Source of the DNA: Sphingobacteriales bacterium | GTDB lineage: Bacteria; Bacteroidota; Bacteroidia; Chitinophagales; UBA2359 | DNA length: 64,000 bases | Direction: 5' to 3' | Assembly: GCA_016711285.1 (NCBI GenBank) | Contig: JADJTG010000012.1 | Span: forward strand, 310,001-374,000 | Shown here: piece by piece, positions 43,628-53,386 of the stretch | How the letters are laid out: each line of letters opens with the position of its first letter | How positions within the stretch are numbered: the first letter of the stretch is position 1 | Program-made: the position numbers and the translations under genes | Notes under the pieces: model-generated | The model's database searches: none | Seen by the model: only the letters and a program-made list of their open reading frames with translations | What the model was told of the DNA's origin: nothing

Positions 43628-45379
43628 TTAAGACACATTGTGATTTATATTTCGGCGCATCAGTATATAATACAGCACAAAAGCCACTGCAAAGCCTATA
43701 AACCACGCAAAAGAGAATAAAAATTCTAAATCGGGTATCCATTTTCCTATCAAAGCGCAAGCGATGCCTGCTATTAAAGCTATCATTGCTGCTTTATTAA
43801 AACCATTTTGATACTGATAAATACCTTGATGCAGGTACAAGTCGTCTAATTCCAGTTGTTGTTTTTTTATCAAAAAATAGTCGCACAACAATACACCCAA
43901 AACGGGTCCCAGCAAACCACTCACAAATAACAAAATACTACTGATGCTGTCCATTAGCCACCAGGGGCAAATGATGATGCCGATAATGCCCGCAATGACA
44001 CCACCTGTTTTGAAATCAATAGTTTTGGGGAACATATTGGAAAAAGTATAAGCGGGGGCAATAATATTGGCGGCGATATTGGTGCTGAGTGTAGCAATGA
44101 GCAGGGCAATTTGTGCAAATACTACTACCCAGGGATTATTGAAGCGGGAAATGAGCGAAATGGGATCCCAGGGAGCATCGTCTGCTATCATAATATCGCT
44201 AAAAGCCAAAACTGCTGCACAAGTGACAAAAATACCGACAAACGAATAAAACACCATCGTGAGCGGCAAGCCGAGCAGTTGTCCTAAGCGTTGGTCTTCC
44301 TGACTTTGTGCAAAGCGTGTGATGTCGGAGATACTGATAGCCATCGTTGCCCAAAATCCTACCATCGCTGTAAACCAAGTTACATACAGCCAAAACCAAT
44401 CGGAGGGGGTTTTTACATAATGAATTTGCGCCGTGACGATACTGGAAGTTTTTCCTTCGGCATTGCGGTATTGTGCTTTTATTTTCGGTACTATATCTTT
44501 GGTAATATCTACTACGGTTTCGGCACCATTGAGGACAATACTGCGCACCGGAATTAATTTGGCGCGGGGGTCAAAAGGTTGCCACGAAGTAGTGTCGGTT
44601 CTGCCGGAATTGAGTGGTAAAATTATACGAAACTCTTTCGCATTGGAAGTAGTATCTACATCAATTATCGGGTTGAGGCGCAAGGTGTCTAAGGTTTCGT
44701 TGAGGAGCAGACTTTTCTTTTTCAGTTGGTTGCTTTGTACCAATACATCATTCCAACTTGCCCCTTTTTGATAGCCCCAATTAATCAGAGCCAATCCGAT
44801 CAGTATCAATATCGGTGCCGACCAGTTTTCAAGCCATTTAATTTGTTCTGTCCCTTTCCATACAAAATAGATATTGATGAGCCAAAAAATGGCAAAGCAA
44901 ATAAATTCACCGACAGAGAAACCCGCCACATCTTGATTGCCGGTAATGGCATTAAAAATAGAATAAATTGCTAATCCACCAATCCACGTTTGAATACCGA
45001 ACCACCCGCAAGCCACTAAGGCTCGCAGCAACGAAGGAATATGTACACCCTTGATGCCAAAAGCCGACCTGCCCTGCACCGGAAACGGAATACCGTAGCG
45101 CACACCTGCCGCCCCGTTCCAAATCATCGGCAAGGTGATAACTAAATTTGCCAAACCGATAATTATCAAAGCAGTATCCCAATTTAAGCCGGATTTTATC
45201 ATATAAGAAGCCAGCATATAGGTGGGAATACACACTGCCATACCTACCCACAGTGCCGCTAAATTCCACTTATTCCAAGTGCGTTGTTGAAGCGGAATGG
45301 GGGCAAGGTCTTCGCTATAAAGCGACGACTGTTTGATAGTTTCGCGGAGTTCGGAGGCTGACGACAAGGGCTGCTGCAT
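43628..45379 (-). CDS. NCS1 family nucleobase/cation symporter with large loop insertion
   Basis: 583 residues from ATG 45379 (MQQPLSSASELRETIKQ); an upstream in-frame ATG at 45499 would overlap tspO and is rejected. NCS1 hallmarks are WNKWNLAALWVGMAV, the substrate-site region GRSAFGIKGVHIPSL and MVGFWATMAISISDITRFA. About 100 soluble-looking residues (roughly 215-325) lie between two membrane helices where the family normally has a short loop, which makes this protein longer than the usual 480-500. It probably imports uracil, thymine or allantoin-like bases; the cluster suggests a pyrimidine. Confidence 0.9.
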   Translation of the reverse strand: MQQPLSSASELRETIKQSSLYSEDLAPIPLQQRTWNKWNLAALWVGMAVCIPTYMLASYMIKSGLNWDTALIIIGLANLVITLPMIWNGAAGVRYGIPFPVQGRSAFGIKGVHIPSLLRALVACGWFGIQTWIGGLAIYSIFNAITGNQDVAGFSVGEFICFAIFWLINIYFVWKGTEQIKWLENWSAPILILIGLALINWGYQKGASWNDVLVQSNQLKKKSLLLNETLDTLRLNPIIDVDTTSNAKEFRIILPLNSGRTDTTSWQPFDPRAKLIPVRSIVLNGAETVVDITKDIVPKIKAQYRNAEGKTSSIVTAQIHYVKTPSDWFWLYVTWFTAMVGFWATMAISISDITRFAQSQEDQRLGQLLGLPLTMVFYSFVGIFVTCAAVLAFSDIMIADDAPWDPISLISRFNNPWVVVFAQIALLIATLSTNIAANIIAPAYTFSNMFPKTIDFKTGGVIAGIIGIIICPWWLMDSISSILLFVSGLLGPVLGVLLCDYFLIKKQQLELDDLYLHQGIYQYQNGFNKAAMIALIAGIACALIGKWIPDLEFLFSFAWFIGFAVAFVLYYILMRRNINHNVS

Positions 45380-45444
45380 ATAGTAAATAGGATATGTGTT
45401 ATTTGCGTTTTTTTTTATTACTACAAAAGATAATTGACTACACT

Positions 45445-45924
45445 TTATCGATTTAAAGTCCAATAAGCATAATTTAAAACACAGGCAAAACTCACCCACG
45501 CAATATAGGGTACTAACAAGCGGGCAGCACCTTTATCTGCCCTGCTGAAAACAACAATAGTCAATAATATTGCTATCCACATCAATATAATTTCAAAAAA
45601 AGCCAATCCTAATTGTTTAAACTCAAAAAAAATAAAACTCCACAAAAAATTCAGCAATAATTGAGCACCAAACAATATATATCCTTTTTTCTTTTCATTT
45701 TCATTTACTGCTGTACTTTGCCAATAACGATATAGAGCCACGCCTATCAGAATATACAACAAGGTCCATACTGGACCAAACACCTCGTTGGGCGGAGCAA
45801 AAGAGGGTTTATTGAGTTGATTGTACCAGTTTTCAATATTTCTGCTGGTGGCAATACCTGCAATAGACCCCAACAACAGCGGAATAGCTACAGAGATAAT
45901 TAATCTTTTGATATTGACAGACAT
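45445..45924 (-). CDS. tspO: TspO/MBR family protein
   Basis: 159 residues with five membrane helices. Family motifs are WYNQLNKPSFAPPNEVFGPVW and LLNFLWSFIFFEFKQLG. TspO proteins bind porphyrins and lipids and are redox or stress linked. It lies between the aminotransferase and the transporter on the same strand, with 66 and 88 bp gaps, though no direct link to pyrimidine breakdown is known. Confidence 0.93.
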   Translation of the reverse strand: MSVNIKRLIISVAIPLLLGSIAGIATSRNIENWYNQLNKPSFAPPNEVFGPVWTLLYILIGVALYRYWQSTAVNENEKKKGYILFGAQLLLNFLWSFIFFEFKQLGLAFFEIILMWIAILLTIVVFSRADKGAARLLVPYIAWVSFACVLNYAYWTLNR

Positions 45925-46012
45925 GAGGTGATATTATTTTTTTAAGAATATTTTTTTTTAATAAAAAAATTGATATTCATTTTCACTGATTCACAAAAAA
46001 AAACATTTTATA

Positions 46013-47377
46013 TTAATAACAATGAGCATCGGCGATGCTCAGAGCTTGCGAGATAATCGCCAAACCTTCGTCAATCTGCTCGCGGGTGATGCAAAGCGGC
46101 GGTGCAATGAATACATAATTCCAACGCACAAAAGTGTACATGCCCAATTCCTTGATTTTTGCAGCCACCTGATTCATCACCGCCATTTCGGAGAGCTTCG
46201 CATTGAAAGGAGCCATTGGCTCTTTGGTATCGCGATTTTTCACGATTTCCAAACAACCCAATAAGCCCGTATTGCGAAAATCGCCGATACAACGATGTTT
46301 TTGTTTCAGCATTTCTACCTGCTCGTCCACATATTTGCCCATAGCGGCGGCATTTTCTATGAGGTTTTCATCTTCATAAATATTCAAGACCTCCACTGCT
46401 GCCGCACAACCCACTGTATGTGCCGAATAGGTTAAGCCCAACATCAAAGGGCGGTCGTTGAAATGCGCCGCAATGGTATCGCTCACTATCAAAGCACCCA
46501 ATGGAATATAGCCGGCGGTAAGTCCTTTGGCGGTGGCTATCATATCGGGTACTACGCCGTGATTATCCACACCGAACCATTTTCCGGTACGTCCAAAACC
46601 ACTCATCACTTCATCGGCGATGAGCAAAATGCCATAGCGATCGCATATTTCGCGCAAGCGTTTCCAATAATCGGGCGGATACTTGATGCAGCCGGAACTG
46701 CCGCTTTCACCCTCCATCAGAATAGCGGCGATATTTTCGGGTCCTTCAAATTCTATCACGCGCTCTATATGCGATACACATTCGCGGTGGCAGGATTCTA
46801 TTTTCTGACTCCAAGGACAACGATAGCAATAGGCATCTTCTACATGTATAATATTAGGAATTTGCTGCGAATCGGAAGCCAGCTTGCGGGGGTCGCCGCC
46901 GGCGGTCATAGCTCCGTAGCTTGCTCCGTGAAAAGCGCGATAGCGGGCGATGATTTTGTGTCTGCCGGTATAGAGACGGGCGAGTTTAATGGCATTTTCA
47001 ATGGCGGTAGCACCGCACACCGTAAACAAGGTCTTTTTGAGATTACCGGGGGTGATTTCCGCTAATTTTTTTCCTGCTTCGCCGCGTGCTTTGGTAATAC
47101 AACTCGGTGTTACATAGCTGATTTGTTGCATTTGCTTTGCAACAGCCTGCGTAACGCGCGGGTGGGCGTGTCCGATATTTACGTTCATCAAACCCGAAGA
47201 AAAATCAATATAGCGTTTGCCGTCATAATCGTATAAATAAACGCCTTCGCCGTATTCTATATTTATAGGATTAAGACCGGCTTGTTTTGACCACGAAAAA
47301 AGGGTATATTCTAAATTATTGTTTAAAATTTCGTCTTTTTCTGCTTGAGTGATAAGATTATTAGTATCTGTAAGCAT
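46013..47377 (-). CDS. Class III aminotransferase, probable beta-alanine transaminase
   Basis: 454 residues of a fold-type I PLP enzyme. Asp255 in LLIADEVMSGFGRTGKW binds the pyridine nitrogen, and Lys284 in ATAKGLTAGYIPLGA forms the Schiff base. The context YCYRCPWSQKIESCHREC is also found in GABA-type class III aminotransferases. In this cluster it would convert beta-alanine, or 3-aminoisobutyrate, to malonate semialdehyde or its methyl homologue, feeding MmsA. The amino acceptor is not evident from the sequence. Confidence 0.85.
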   Translation of the reverse strand: MLTDTNNLITQAEKDEILNNNLEYTLFSWSKQAGLNPINIEYGEGVYLYDYDGKRYIDFSSGLMNVNIGHAHPRVTQAVAKQMQQISYVTPSCITKARGEAGKKLAEITPGNLKKTLFTVCGATAIENAIKLARLYTGRHKIIARYRAFHGASYGAMTAGGDPRKLASDSQQIPNIIHVEDAYCYRCPWSQKIESCHRECVSHIERVIEFEGPENIAAILMEGESGSSGCIKYPPDYWKRLREICDRYGILLIADEVMSGFGRTGKWFGVDNHGVVPDMIATAKGLTAGYIPLGALIVSDTIAAHFNDRPLMLGLTYSAHTVGCAAAVEVLNIYEDENLIENAAAMGKYVDEQVEMLKQKHRCIGDFRNTGLLGCLEIVKNRDTKEPMAPFNAKLSEMAVMNQVAAKIKELGMYTFVRWNYVFIAPPLCITREQIDEGLAIISQALSIADAHCY

Positions 47378-47449
47378 TTCTGATTATATTTTTATTATGT
47401 ATAAATAATTATTTTTTTCATATAATTTTTGTAAAATTATTATATGTAT

Positions 47450-48034
47450 TTATTTTTTCCACTCTATATGTCCGTTTACATTATTGCGCTCAAACACTTC
47501 TAAAATTTCTGTACAAAATTTTAGAAGTGTTATATCTTCTTGAATTTTAGCAAGTTCATAAAGGCGGATAAACATTTTCTTTCCTGTTTCTGTTTGTTTA
47601 AAGTTTTTTTTCAGAAAGTTATGTTGGGCACACAAAGTTTGTCCATTTTCAATAGTTGCTTCACCTCCGAAATCTTTAGCTTTAATGTGGTCAATATGCA
47701 ATTCAACTCCGTCTTGTTTTCCTCTACCACAAATCACACATTTGTAATTATCCCTTTCTAAGATTTCTTTTTTCTGTGCAGGTGTAAAATCCTCCAATTC
47801 TCTATTTGTAACATATTCGGGGTCGTAGCGATATACGCCTTTGGCTACTTTGATGAGGAAACCTTTTTGAGATAAGGAACGAATACCTCTATCTGGATCT
47901 CTAAAAACGTCCCCCGTTCGCTTCTTGAATTCAGCTACAACCCAATCTACTACTTCCGGATGCTGAATGTCTCTCAGTGGGTTCTTTATAAAAAACTCCT
48001 TGATTAAATCAAGCTGTGATATTTTCTCTGACAT
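47450..48034 (-). CDS. HNH restriction endonuclease
   Basis: 194 residues. An N-terminal winged-helix-like part (LIKEFFIKNPLRDIQ to KGVYRYDPEYV) probably contacts DNA. The HNH core has Cys99/Cys102 (CVICGRGKQDGVEL), the catalytic HIDHIKAKDFGG, Asn130, and CAQHN at 135-139. It overlaps the upstream methyltransferase gene by 26 bp, the tight coupling typical of type II R-M pairs. More AT-rich than the flanking metabolic genes. Recognition sequence unknown. Confidence 0.9.
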   Translation of the reverse strand: MSEKISQLDLIKEFFIKNPLRDIQHPEVVDWVVAEFKKRTGDVFRDPDRGIRSLSQKGFLIKVAKGVYRYDPEYVTNRELEDFTPAQKKEILERDNYKCVICGRGKQDGVELHIDHIKAKDFGGEATIENGQTLCAQHNFLKKNFKQTETGKKMFIRLYELAKIQEDITLLKFCTEILEVFERNNVNGHIEWKK

Positions 48035-48866
48035 TTAGTTCAAAATTTAATGTTCCTGTTTCTTTTAAAATCCTATTTTTTGCTAATTCGCAATATTCGC
48101 TATCCAATTCAGTTCCTATTGCTTTTCTATTTAGATTTTGTGCCACTAAAAGTGTTGTTCCACTACCTGCAAAAGGGTCAAAAACCAGATCATTTACATA
48201 GCTAAAAAGTTTAATGCAACGATGTGGTAAATCCTTCGGAAATGGTGCTGGGTGTCCTATTCGCTTTTTGCTTTCTCCATTGAAAACCCAAACCCCTTGT
48301 GTCCAATCTTTAAATTCATCACCTGTTACATCAGAAATTTTGCTACCATTTGTTTTTTTCCATTCATCTTTATAAAGCACTACAATGAGTTCAACGGGCG
48401 CAATTACAACTGGTGCTGAAGCAGATTTCCAAGAACCCCAAGCTGTTCGCCTTGAAATATTACCCTCATTCCAAATTATTGTTGTTTTATATTTCCAACC
48501 AACTTTTTGAGCAATTTTTGTTAAGTCAGCCCCAACAGCCCTATGCCCACCTTTGTTTTTATCAAGTGGAATATTTAAACAAAACCTTGCTTGTGTTTTG
48601 CTCCAATTAAAACAATTCTGCATCCATTCTTCTGAAAATTTTAGATACTGTTCATAATTTAATTCATCATCATTTGAATTATATTCAATTCCCACATTAT
48701 AGGGTGGAGAAGTAACAATCAAATCTATAAATTGCTTATTAAAAAGTTCTGTATTCAATATGTCACCGTGAAAAAGCAAAGTATTTTTATGACGAAAATA
48801 CTCTCGTCTATATCCATAATTTGGCTCATCTACCGCATTTAAAATGTCATCTGCTACTTCGTACAT
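48009..48866 (-). CDS. Site-specific DNA methyltransferase (beta class), type II R-M
   Basis: 285 residues. The catalytic motif TSPPY (residues 52-56) precedes the SAM-binding motif FDPFAGSGTT (229-238), which is the beta-class order. TSPPY is common in N4-cytosine enzymes but also seen in adenine enzymes, so the modified base is undecided. The target-recognition segment is the region at about 130-220. It overlaps the HNH endonuclease start by 26 bp. The codons are visibly more A/T-rich than mmsA or the aminotransferase gene, consistent with later acquisition. Confidence 0.92.
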   Translation of the reverse strand: MYEVADDILNAVDEPNYGYRREYFRHKNTLLFHGDILNTELFNKQFIDLIVTSPPYNVGIEYNSNDDELNYEQYLKFSEEWMQNCFNWSKTQARFCLNIPLDKNKGGHRAVGADLTKIAQKVGWKYKTTIIWNEGNISRRTAWGSWKSASAPVVIAPVELIVVLYKDEWKKTNGSKISDVTGDEFKDWTQGVWVFNGESKKRIGHPAPFPKDLPHRCIKLFSYVNDLVFDPFAGSGTTLLVAQNLNRKAIGTELDSEYCELAKNRILKETGTLNFELNVRENITA

Positions 48867-48964
48867 CTGTTGTAATTGAGTTTTTTAGTTTCCTAAGAAT
48901 GATTTTTCTAAAAATTGTTAATTCTACCTTTTATGTTTTAGGCAGGAACAAATTATAATTTATC

Positions 48965-50436
48965 TTACGACATCCAATTCACACGGGCTTCGGCTTCCCA
49001 TTTGGTGGTGGTTTTTTTGAGTTTGGTCCAAAACTCAATAGAGCTTTTTCCGGTGATGTCGCCTGTACCAAATTTTGATTCGTTCCAACCGCCAAAAGAA
49101 AACGGCTCGCGCGGCACCGGCACACCAATATTGATGCCCACCATACCGGCGGCGGCATTGTCTATTACTTTTTTGGCAGCACCGCCGCTTTGTGTAAATA
49201 CCGAAGCCGCATTGCCGTAAGGGTTGTTGTTTTCAATTGCAAGGGCTTCTTCCAATGTGTTGGCGCGCATAATGGAAATCACCGGACCGAAAATTTCTTC
49301 GCGTGCCACCGACATATCGGGCGTAACATAATCAATAACGGTGGGTGCTACATAAAAACCGCCCTCTTTGCCCGCTACGGTGTGGTTTCTGCCGTCCACC
49401 AAAATTTTTGCTCCCATTTGTTCAGCTTCAGTGATATAGCGTTCGATGCGCTCCTTGGCAGCTTTGGAAATAACTGCTCCCAAATTATCGCCGGGCACTA
49501 TTTTTTTGGCTTCTTCGCAGAGCAGATCCACAATATGCTGCACCTGCCCTACGCCCACCATCGCCGAAGCTGCCATACAGCGTTGTCCGGCGCAGCCGCT
49601 CATTGAAGCCGCCACATTACCGGCGGTCATTGCGGGGTTGGCATCGGGCAACACGATGAGGTGATTTTTTGCGCCGCCGAGAGCCAAGCATCTTTTGAGA
49701 TGGGTACTTGAATTGATATACACCAATTTTGCTACTTTGGTAGAACCCACAAACGATACAGCTTCAATATCGGGGTGTTCGCAGATGGCTTCCACAATTT
49801 CGCGGTCGCCGTTTACGATATTGAGCAAGCCATCGGGTAATCCTGCTTCTTTGAGCAATTGTGCCAAACGCAACGCACTGAGCGGCACCATTTCCGAAGG
49901 TTTCAAAATCATAGCGTTGCCCAGCACCAAGGCATTGGGGATTGTCCAGTTCGGCACCATTGCCGGAAAATTAAAAGGAACGATGCTCGCTACCACACCC
50001 ACGGAAAACGCTCGATACGACACTCCACGCCGCGACTTACTTCAAGAATTTCGCCCTGAATGAGCTGGGGCATAGAGCAGGCAAATTCGGTGAGTTCGAT
50101 GCTCTTGTCTATTTCGGCGCGTGCTTCGCTCCAAGTTTTGCCATTTTCTTCCTGCACCAAAGCCGTGAGTTCATCGGCATATTTTTCCAATAAATTGCGA
50201 TAGCGAAAAAATACTTGTACGCGCTCTTTAATAGGCATTTTTGCCCAAGCCTTTTGTGCCGCTTTAGCGATTTGCACCGCAGCGTCCAAATCCTGATAAT
50301 TGGACATCGGCACGGTAGTGAGCAAAGAGCCGTCTAAGGGCGAAATAACATCTAAGGTGCGTGTAGCAGAACTGGGCATCGCCGAACCACCTACAAAATT
50401 GTCAAGGTCGGCATATTTTTGAGTCAATACTGTCAT
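48965..50436 (-). CDS. mmsA: CoA-acylating methylmalonate-semialdehyde dehydrogenase, one frameshift
   Basis: An aldehyde dehydrogenase with catalytic Cys in SGCAGQRCMAASAM, the NAD-site FVGSTKVAKL and the family C-terminus FGTGDITGKSSIEFWTKLKK. It oxidises malonate semialdehyde to acetyl-CoA, or the methyl form to propionyl-CoA, with loss of CO2. The frame breaks near 50003: VECRIERFP should continue as VGVVASIVPFNFPAM, so one C is missing. Corrected, it is about 490 residues, the normal length. First gene of the catabolic run, though separated from the aminotransferase by the R-M pair. Confidence 0.92.
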
Positions 50437-50516
50437 ATTTAAAAAAAATGATTACTATTATTAAATAATGTTTTTGAAATGAAAAAATATGTGAGAATAC
50501 AATAAAAAACACCACC

Positions 50517-50534
50517 GCACTGCTTTTGCAGTGC
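50517..50534 (-). terminator. Hairpin after elaA-like gene
   Basis: GCACTGC and GCAGTGC form a perfect 7-bp stem with an A4/T4 loop. On the minus strand a T6 run follows after about 7 bases. It lies about 110 bp beyond the acetyltransferase stop and upstream of mmsA. Confidence 0.5.
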
Positions 50535-50641
50535 CGAGTGGCAAACTAACAAAGTTATTTATTTTTATAAATATACTTACATTTTTATAAAAAAACAAAG
50601 TAAAGATTAAGATTTTTTAAAAAGAAACAAGTGTAGTTGCA

Positions 50642-51094
50642 TCAACGGAGCATATACACATGCCAGATGCCGTCCCACAAAAAAGGCTCCCCTTCTGCTC
50701 GAAAACCATAAGAAGTATAAAAATTTTCTAAATATTTTTGGGCAGCGATGCGAATGGGTACTTTGGAATATAGTTCTTCGGTGCGGCGCAGCAATTCTTC
50801 CATCAAATCTTTTCCCATACCCAAATGCCTGTATTTGGGCGCAGTTACAATTCTGCCCACCGACACTTCCACATAGCTCACACCCGCCGGCACAATACGG
50901 GCATACGCTGCCAATACACCATTTTTCATATACCCCAACAGGTGCCAACTTTTCAAATCAATACCGTCGGCATCTACAAAAGCACAATTCTGTTCTACTA
51001 CGAACACCTCCTGCCGCATCACCATTATTTCGTATAATTCGTGTACGCTGAGTTCATCAAAACGTTTGCACGTCCATTGTAATCTTCTATGCAT
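50642..51094 (-). CDS. elaA: GNAT family N-acetyltransferase, ElaA type
   Basis: 150 residues with the ElaA signature MVMRQEVFVVEQNC, then VSVGRIVTAPKYRHLGMGKDLM (acetyl-CoA pyrophosphate loop RxxGxG/A) and AAQKYLENFYTSYGFRAEGE. The substrate is unknown. It is transcribed towards mmsA with a 205-bp gap and a hairpin in between, so is probably a separate unit. Confidence 0.92.
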   Translation of the reverse strand: MHRRLQWTCKRFDELSVHELYEIMVMRQEVFVVEQNCAFVDADGIDLKSWHLLGYMKNGVLAAYARIVPAGVSYVEVSVGRIVTAPKYRHLGMGKDLMEELLRRTEELYSKVPIRIAAQKYLENFYTSYGFRAEGEPFLWDGIWHVYMLR

Positions 51095-51390
51095 GTGTTG
51101 CTGTGTTTTTTATCATAGAAAGGTAGCGTTTTTTTTTGAAAAAAAATATTTTTCAAGACAGTAGCGCAGCAATTTATAACGCATTAAACAAAAGTGTTTA
51201 TTTTTTATCCAAGGGGTCTATCTTTTTAAAATTGTTCTTTTATTGAATTATCTTTAAAATAAATCATTGATTAATAATATTTTATACATTTATTTTTTAT
51301 TTTTTCAATAAAAATAAAAAAATTGGCACGGCTGTTGATAGTACTGTTTTTAGAAGAAGAAAAATTTTTTAACGCCAAAAATTAAAAATT

Positions 51391-52947
51391 ATGAACCGCC
51401 AAGTTTTATTTTCAGGTGCTTTGCGCCATTTGCGTTTATGGAGTCTGATGGCTCTGTGTGTTTTTCCTTTTAAACTTTCTTATTGCGGCGATTTTTCGGT
51501 GCAGGATTACATAGAAACCTACCAATCGGTGGCTATGGAAGAAATGAAGAAAGTGGGTATTCCTGCCAGTATCAAGTTGGGGCAGGCGATTTTGGAATCC
51601 AATGCCGGCAACAGCTATTTAGCGCGCGAAGCCAACAACCATTTCGGTATCAAGTGCCACAGCTGGCAAGGTGAGCGTGTGTTCCGTGATGATGACAACC
51701 CGAATGATTGTTTTCGTAAATACGGCTCTGCTTATGATTCTTATGCGGATCATTCGTCCTATTTGCGCAATACACAGCGTTATTCCGGTTTATTTTTCAT
51801 TCCGGTAAATGATTATCGAGGTTGGGCGCGTTCTTTGAAAGAGTACGGCTATGCCACCAACCCCAAATACGATGAGTTGCTGATAGAAACCATCGAACGC
51901 TACCAATTATATCGCTTTGATGACCAACAGATTTTGGCATCGGGTGGCATTGTTCCGCCTCCTACTCCTTATTCTGCTCCGCACAATGCCACCGCCAATG
52001 GCAGCAGCACTTTATTAGAAGATGCAGAGCGCAGTCCGCGCTATATTCCGGGTGATGTATTTTATTACAACGGCATCAAAACCGTAGCCGTAAATACCGA
52101 CATCACACCTCGGCAGGTGGCACGCGCTTTTAATGTGGACGTGAAACGCCTGTGCAAATACAATGAAATCGACATCAATCATTTGATACCCGCCAATACC
52201 AAAATTTATTTGCAAGCCAAACGCAATAAAGCTCCTTTGGGCAGTATAATACACAAGGTGCGCAAAGGTGAAAAAATGCACGACATTGCTCAAATGTATG
52301 GTATCAAACTGAGTAAACTGTACAAACTGAATAATTTGTCGCAAGGAGCACAGCCCCGCGAAGATGAAGAGATTTATTTGCGCAGCAAAGCACCGCGCAA
52401 ACCCTATACCGAAGAAGACGAGCCGCAAGAGCCTCTGTTTGAAGAGCCGACTCCTGCCACCTTTGCCAGTGCCTCCAATGGTGGCATAGCACCACAAAAC
52501 AACCCGACCAAAGGAAACGGCAGCAACCAATCGGCGAGCAGCACCAAAGCACAAGCCAGTTCGTATCATCAGCCCTCTCCGCCGTCGAGTGCCAACAACA
52601 ATACCACAGTAATGAACAGTTCGGTGCGCAGCTATTTAGAAAACAGTAGCACACCTGACAAAAAATTGCCATCAGCTTCGGTTTCTACTTCATCACAAAC
52701 GATGAATACACCCGAAAAAACAAAAACTTACACCCCTGCTCCGCTTATCGGTAGCAGCACCTCATCTTCCGCCAACAATGCCAATAGCGGAATTGCGAGT
52801 ACCTATACCGTAAAACAAGGTGACACTTTATACAATATATCCAAACGAATGAATATGTCGGTAGAAGCCCTCAAAAAACTCAATAATATGAGCGATAACA
52901 ATATCAAATTGGGGCAACAACTGAAAGTAAAAGAAGGAATGAAATAA
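51391..52947 (+). CDS. Glucosaminidase-type peptidoglycan hydrolase with LysM domains
   Basis: 518 residues. After an N-terminal hydrophobic signal (about 10-30) comes a GH73-type glucosaminidase domain, about 36-175: KLGQAILESNAGNSYLAREA and NNHFGIKCHSWQG, with catalytic Glu in LES. One LysM-like domain (about 218-275) and a second (MHDIAQMYGIKLSKLYKLNN) follow. A Ser/Thr/Asn/Pro-rich linker of about 120 residues leads to a C-terminal canonical LysM (YTVKQGDTLYNISKRMNMSV). It cuts the cell wall glycan in the periplasm. Monocistronic, with a terminator just after. Confidence 0.93.
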   Translation: MNRQVLFSGALRHLRLWSLMALCVFPFKLSYCGDFSVQDYIETYQSVAMEEMKKVGIPASIKLGQAILESNAGNSYLAREANNHFGIKCHSWQGERVFRDDDNPNDCFRKYGSAYDSYADHSSYLRNTQRYSGLFFIPVNDYRGWARSLKEYGYATNPKYDELLIETIERYQLYRFDDQQILASGGIVPPPTPYSAPHNATANGSSTLLEDAERSPRYIPGDVFYYNGIKTVAVNTDITPRQVARAFNVDVKRLCKYNEIDINHLIPANTKIYLQAKRNKAPLGSIIHKVRKGEKMHDIAQMYGIKLSKLYKLNNLSQGAQPREDEEIYLRSKAPRKPYTEEDEPQEPLFEEPTPATFASASNGGIAPQNNPTKGNGSNQSASSTKAQASSYHQPSPPSSANNNTTVMNSSVRSYLENSSTPDKKLPSASVSTSSQTMNTPEKTKTYTPAPLIGSSTSSSANNANSGIASTYTVKQGDTLYNISKRMNMSVEALKKLNNMSDNNIKLGQQLKVKEGMK

Positions 52948-52974
52948 TTTTTGGCAGTGTTATATTTTTGGCTT

Positions 52975-53010
52975 AAACCGCACGTTTGCTACGCATCGTG
53001 CGGTTTTTTT
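52975..53010 (+). terminator. Rho-independent terminator after LysM gene
   Basis: AAACCGCACG pairs with CGTGCGGTTT around a 12-base loop, followed by a T7 run. Confidence 0.93.
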
Positions 53011-53386
53011 ATTTTCTGCAATCAACATTTTGTATAATATTGCTAAATCGCTTCATTTTTTTTTAAAAAAACAGACTACCTCCTTGTTTTTTTAAATTGT
53101 TGTATTACCTTTAAATCAAAATAAAAATGCTGCCGCCGAGTGCATCAAGTTTTTTATTGATGCAATATAAGTAGTTGATTTTATTGGGTTTATATTATTT
53201 TCAACCAAAATTTTACTACCAAAATATTCATTTTCAGTTAGTTAAATTCTTTAGTCGTCAATTAAATAAATTGCAAATAAATGTGCGTTAGCACTTATTG
53301 TTCAATAGTATATATTATTTTTTTAAAAAAACATATAAATTTAACTCATAATTCATTTCTTAACAATCAAAATCTTTAAGTTTTTT
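53011..53386. other. AT-rich intergenic region with a perfect 8-bp inverted repeat
   Basis: About 375 bp with no gene. At 53141-53164, TGCATCAA and TTGATGCA flank an 8-base loop (GTTTTTTA). It is about 220 bp upstream of the TM2 gene and could be an operator or a small-RNA hairpin. TACCTTTA at 53107-53114 is a weak -7-like match, 27 bp before the inverted repeat. Confidence 0.5.

Noticed and set aside
45380..45499. Extended N-terminus of the NCS1 transporter
   Set aside because: The longer frame overlaps tspO and adds a Cys/Lys-rich tail unlike the family; ATG 45379 is preferred.
47450..48866. Transposon or integron carrying the R-M genes
   Set aside because: No transposase, integrase, terminal inverted repeats or target duplication could be seen at either edge.
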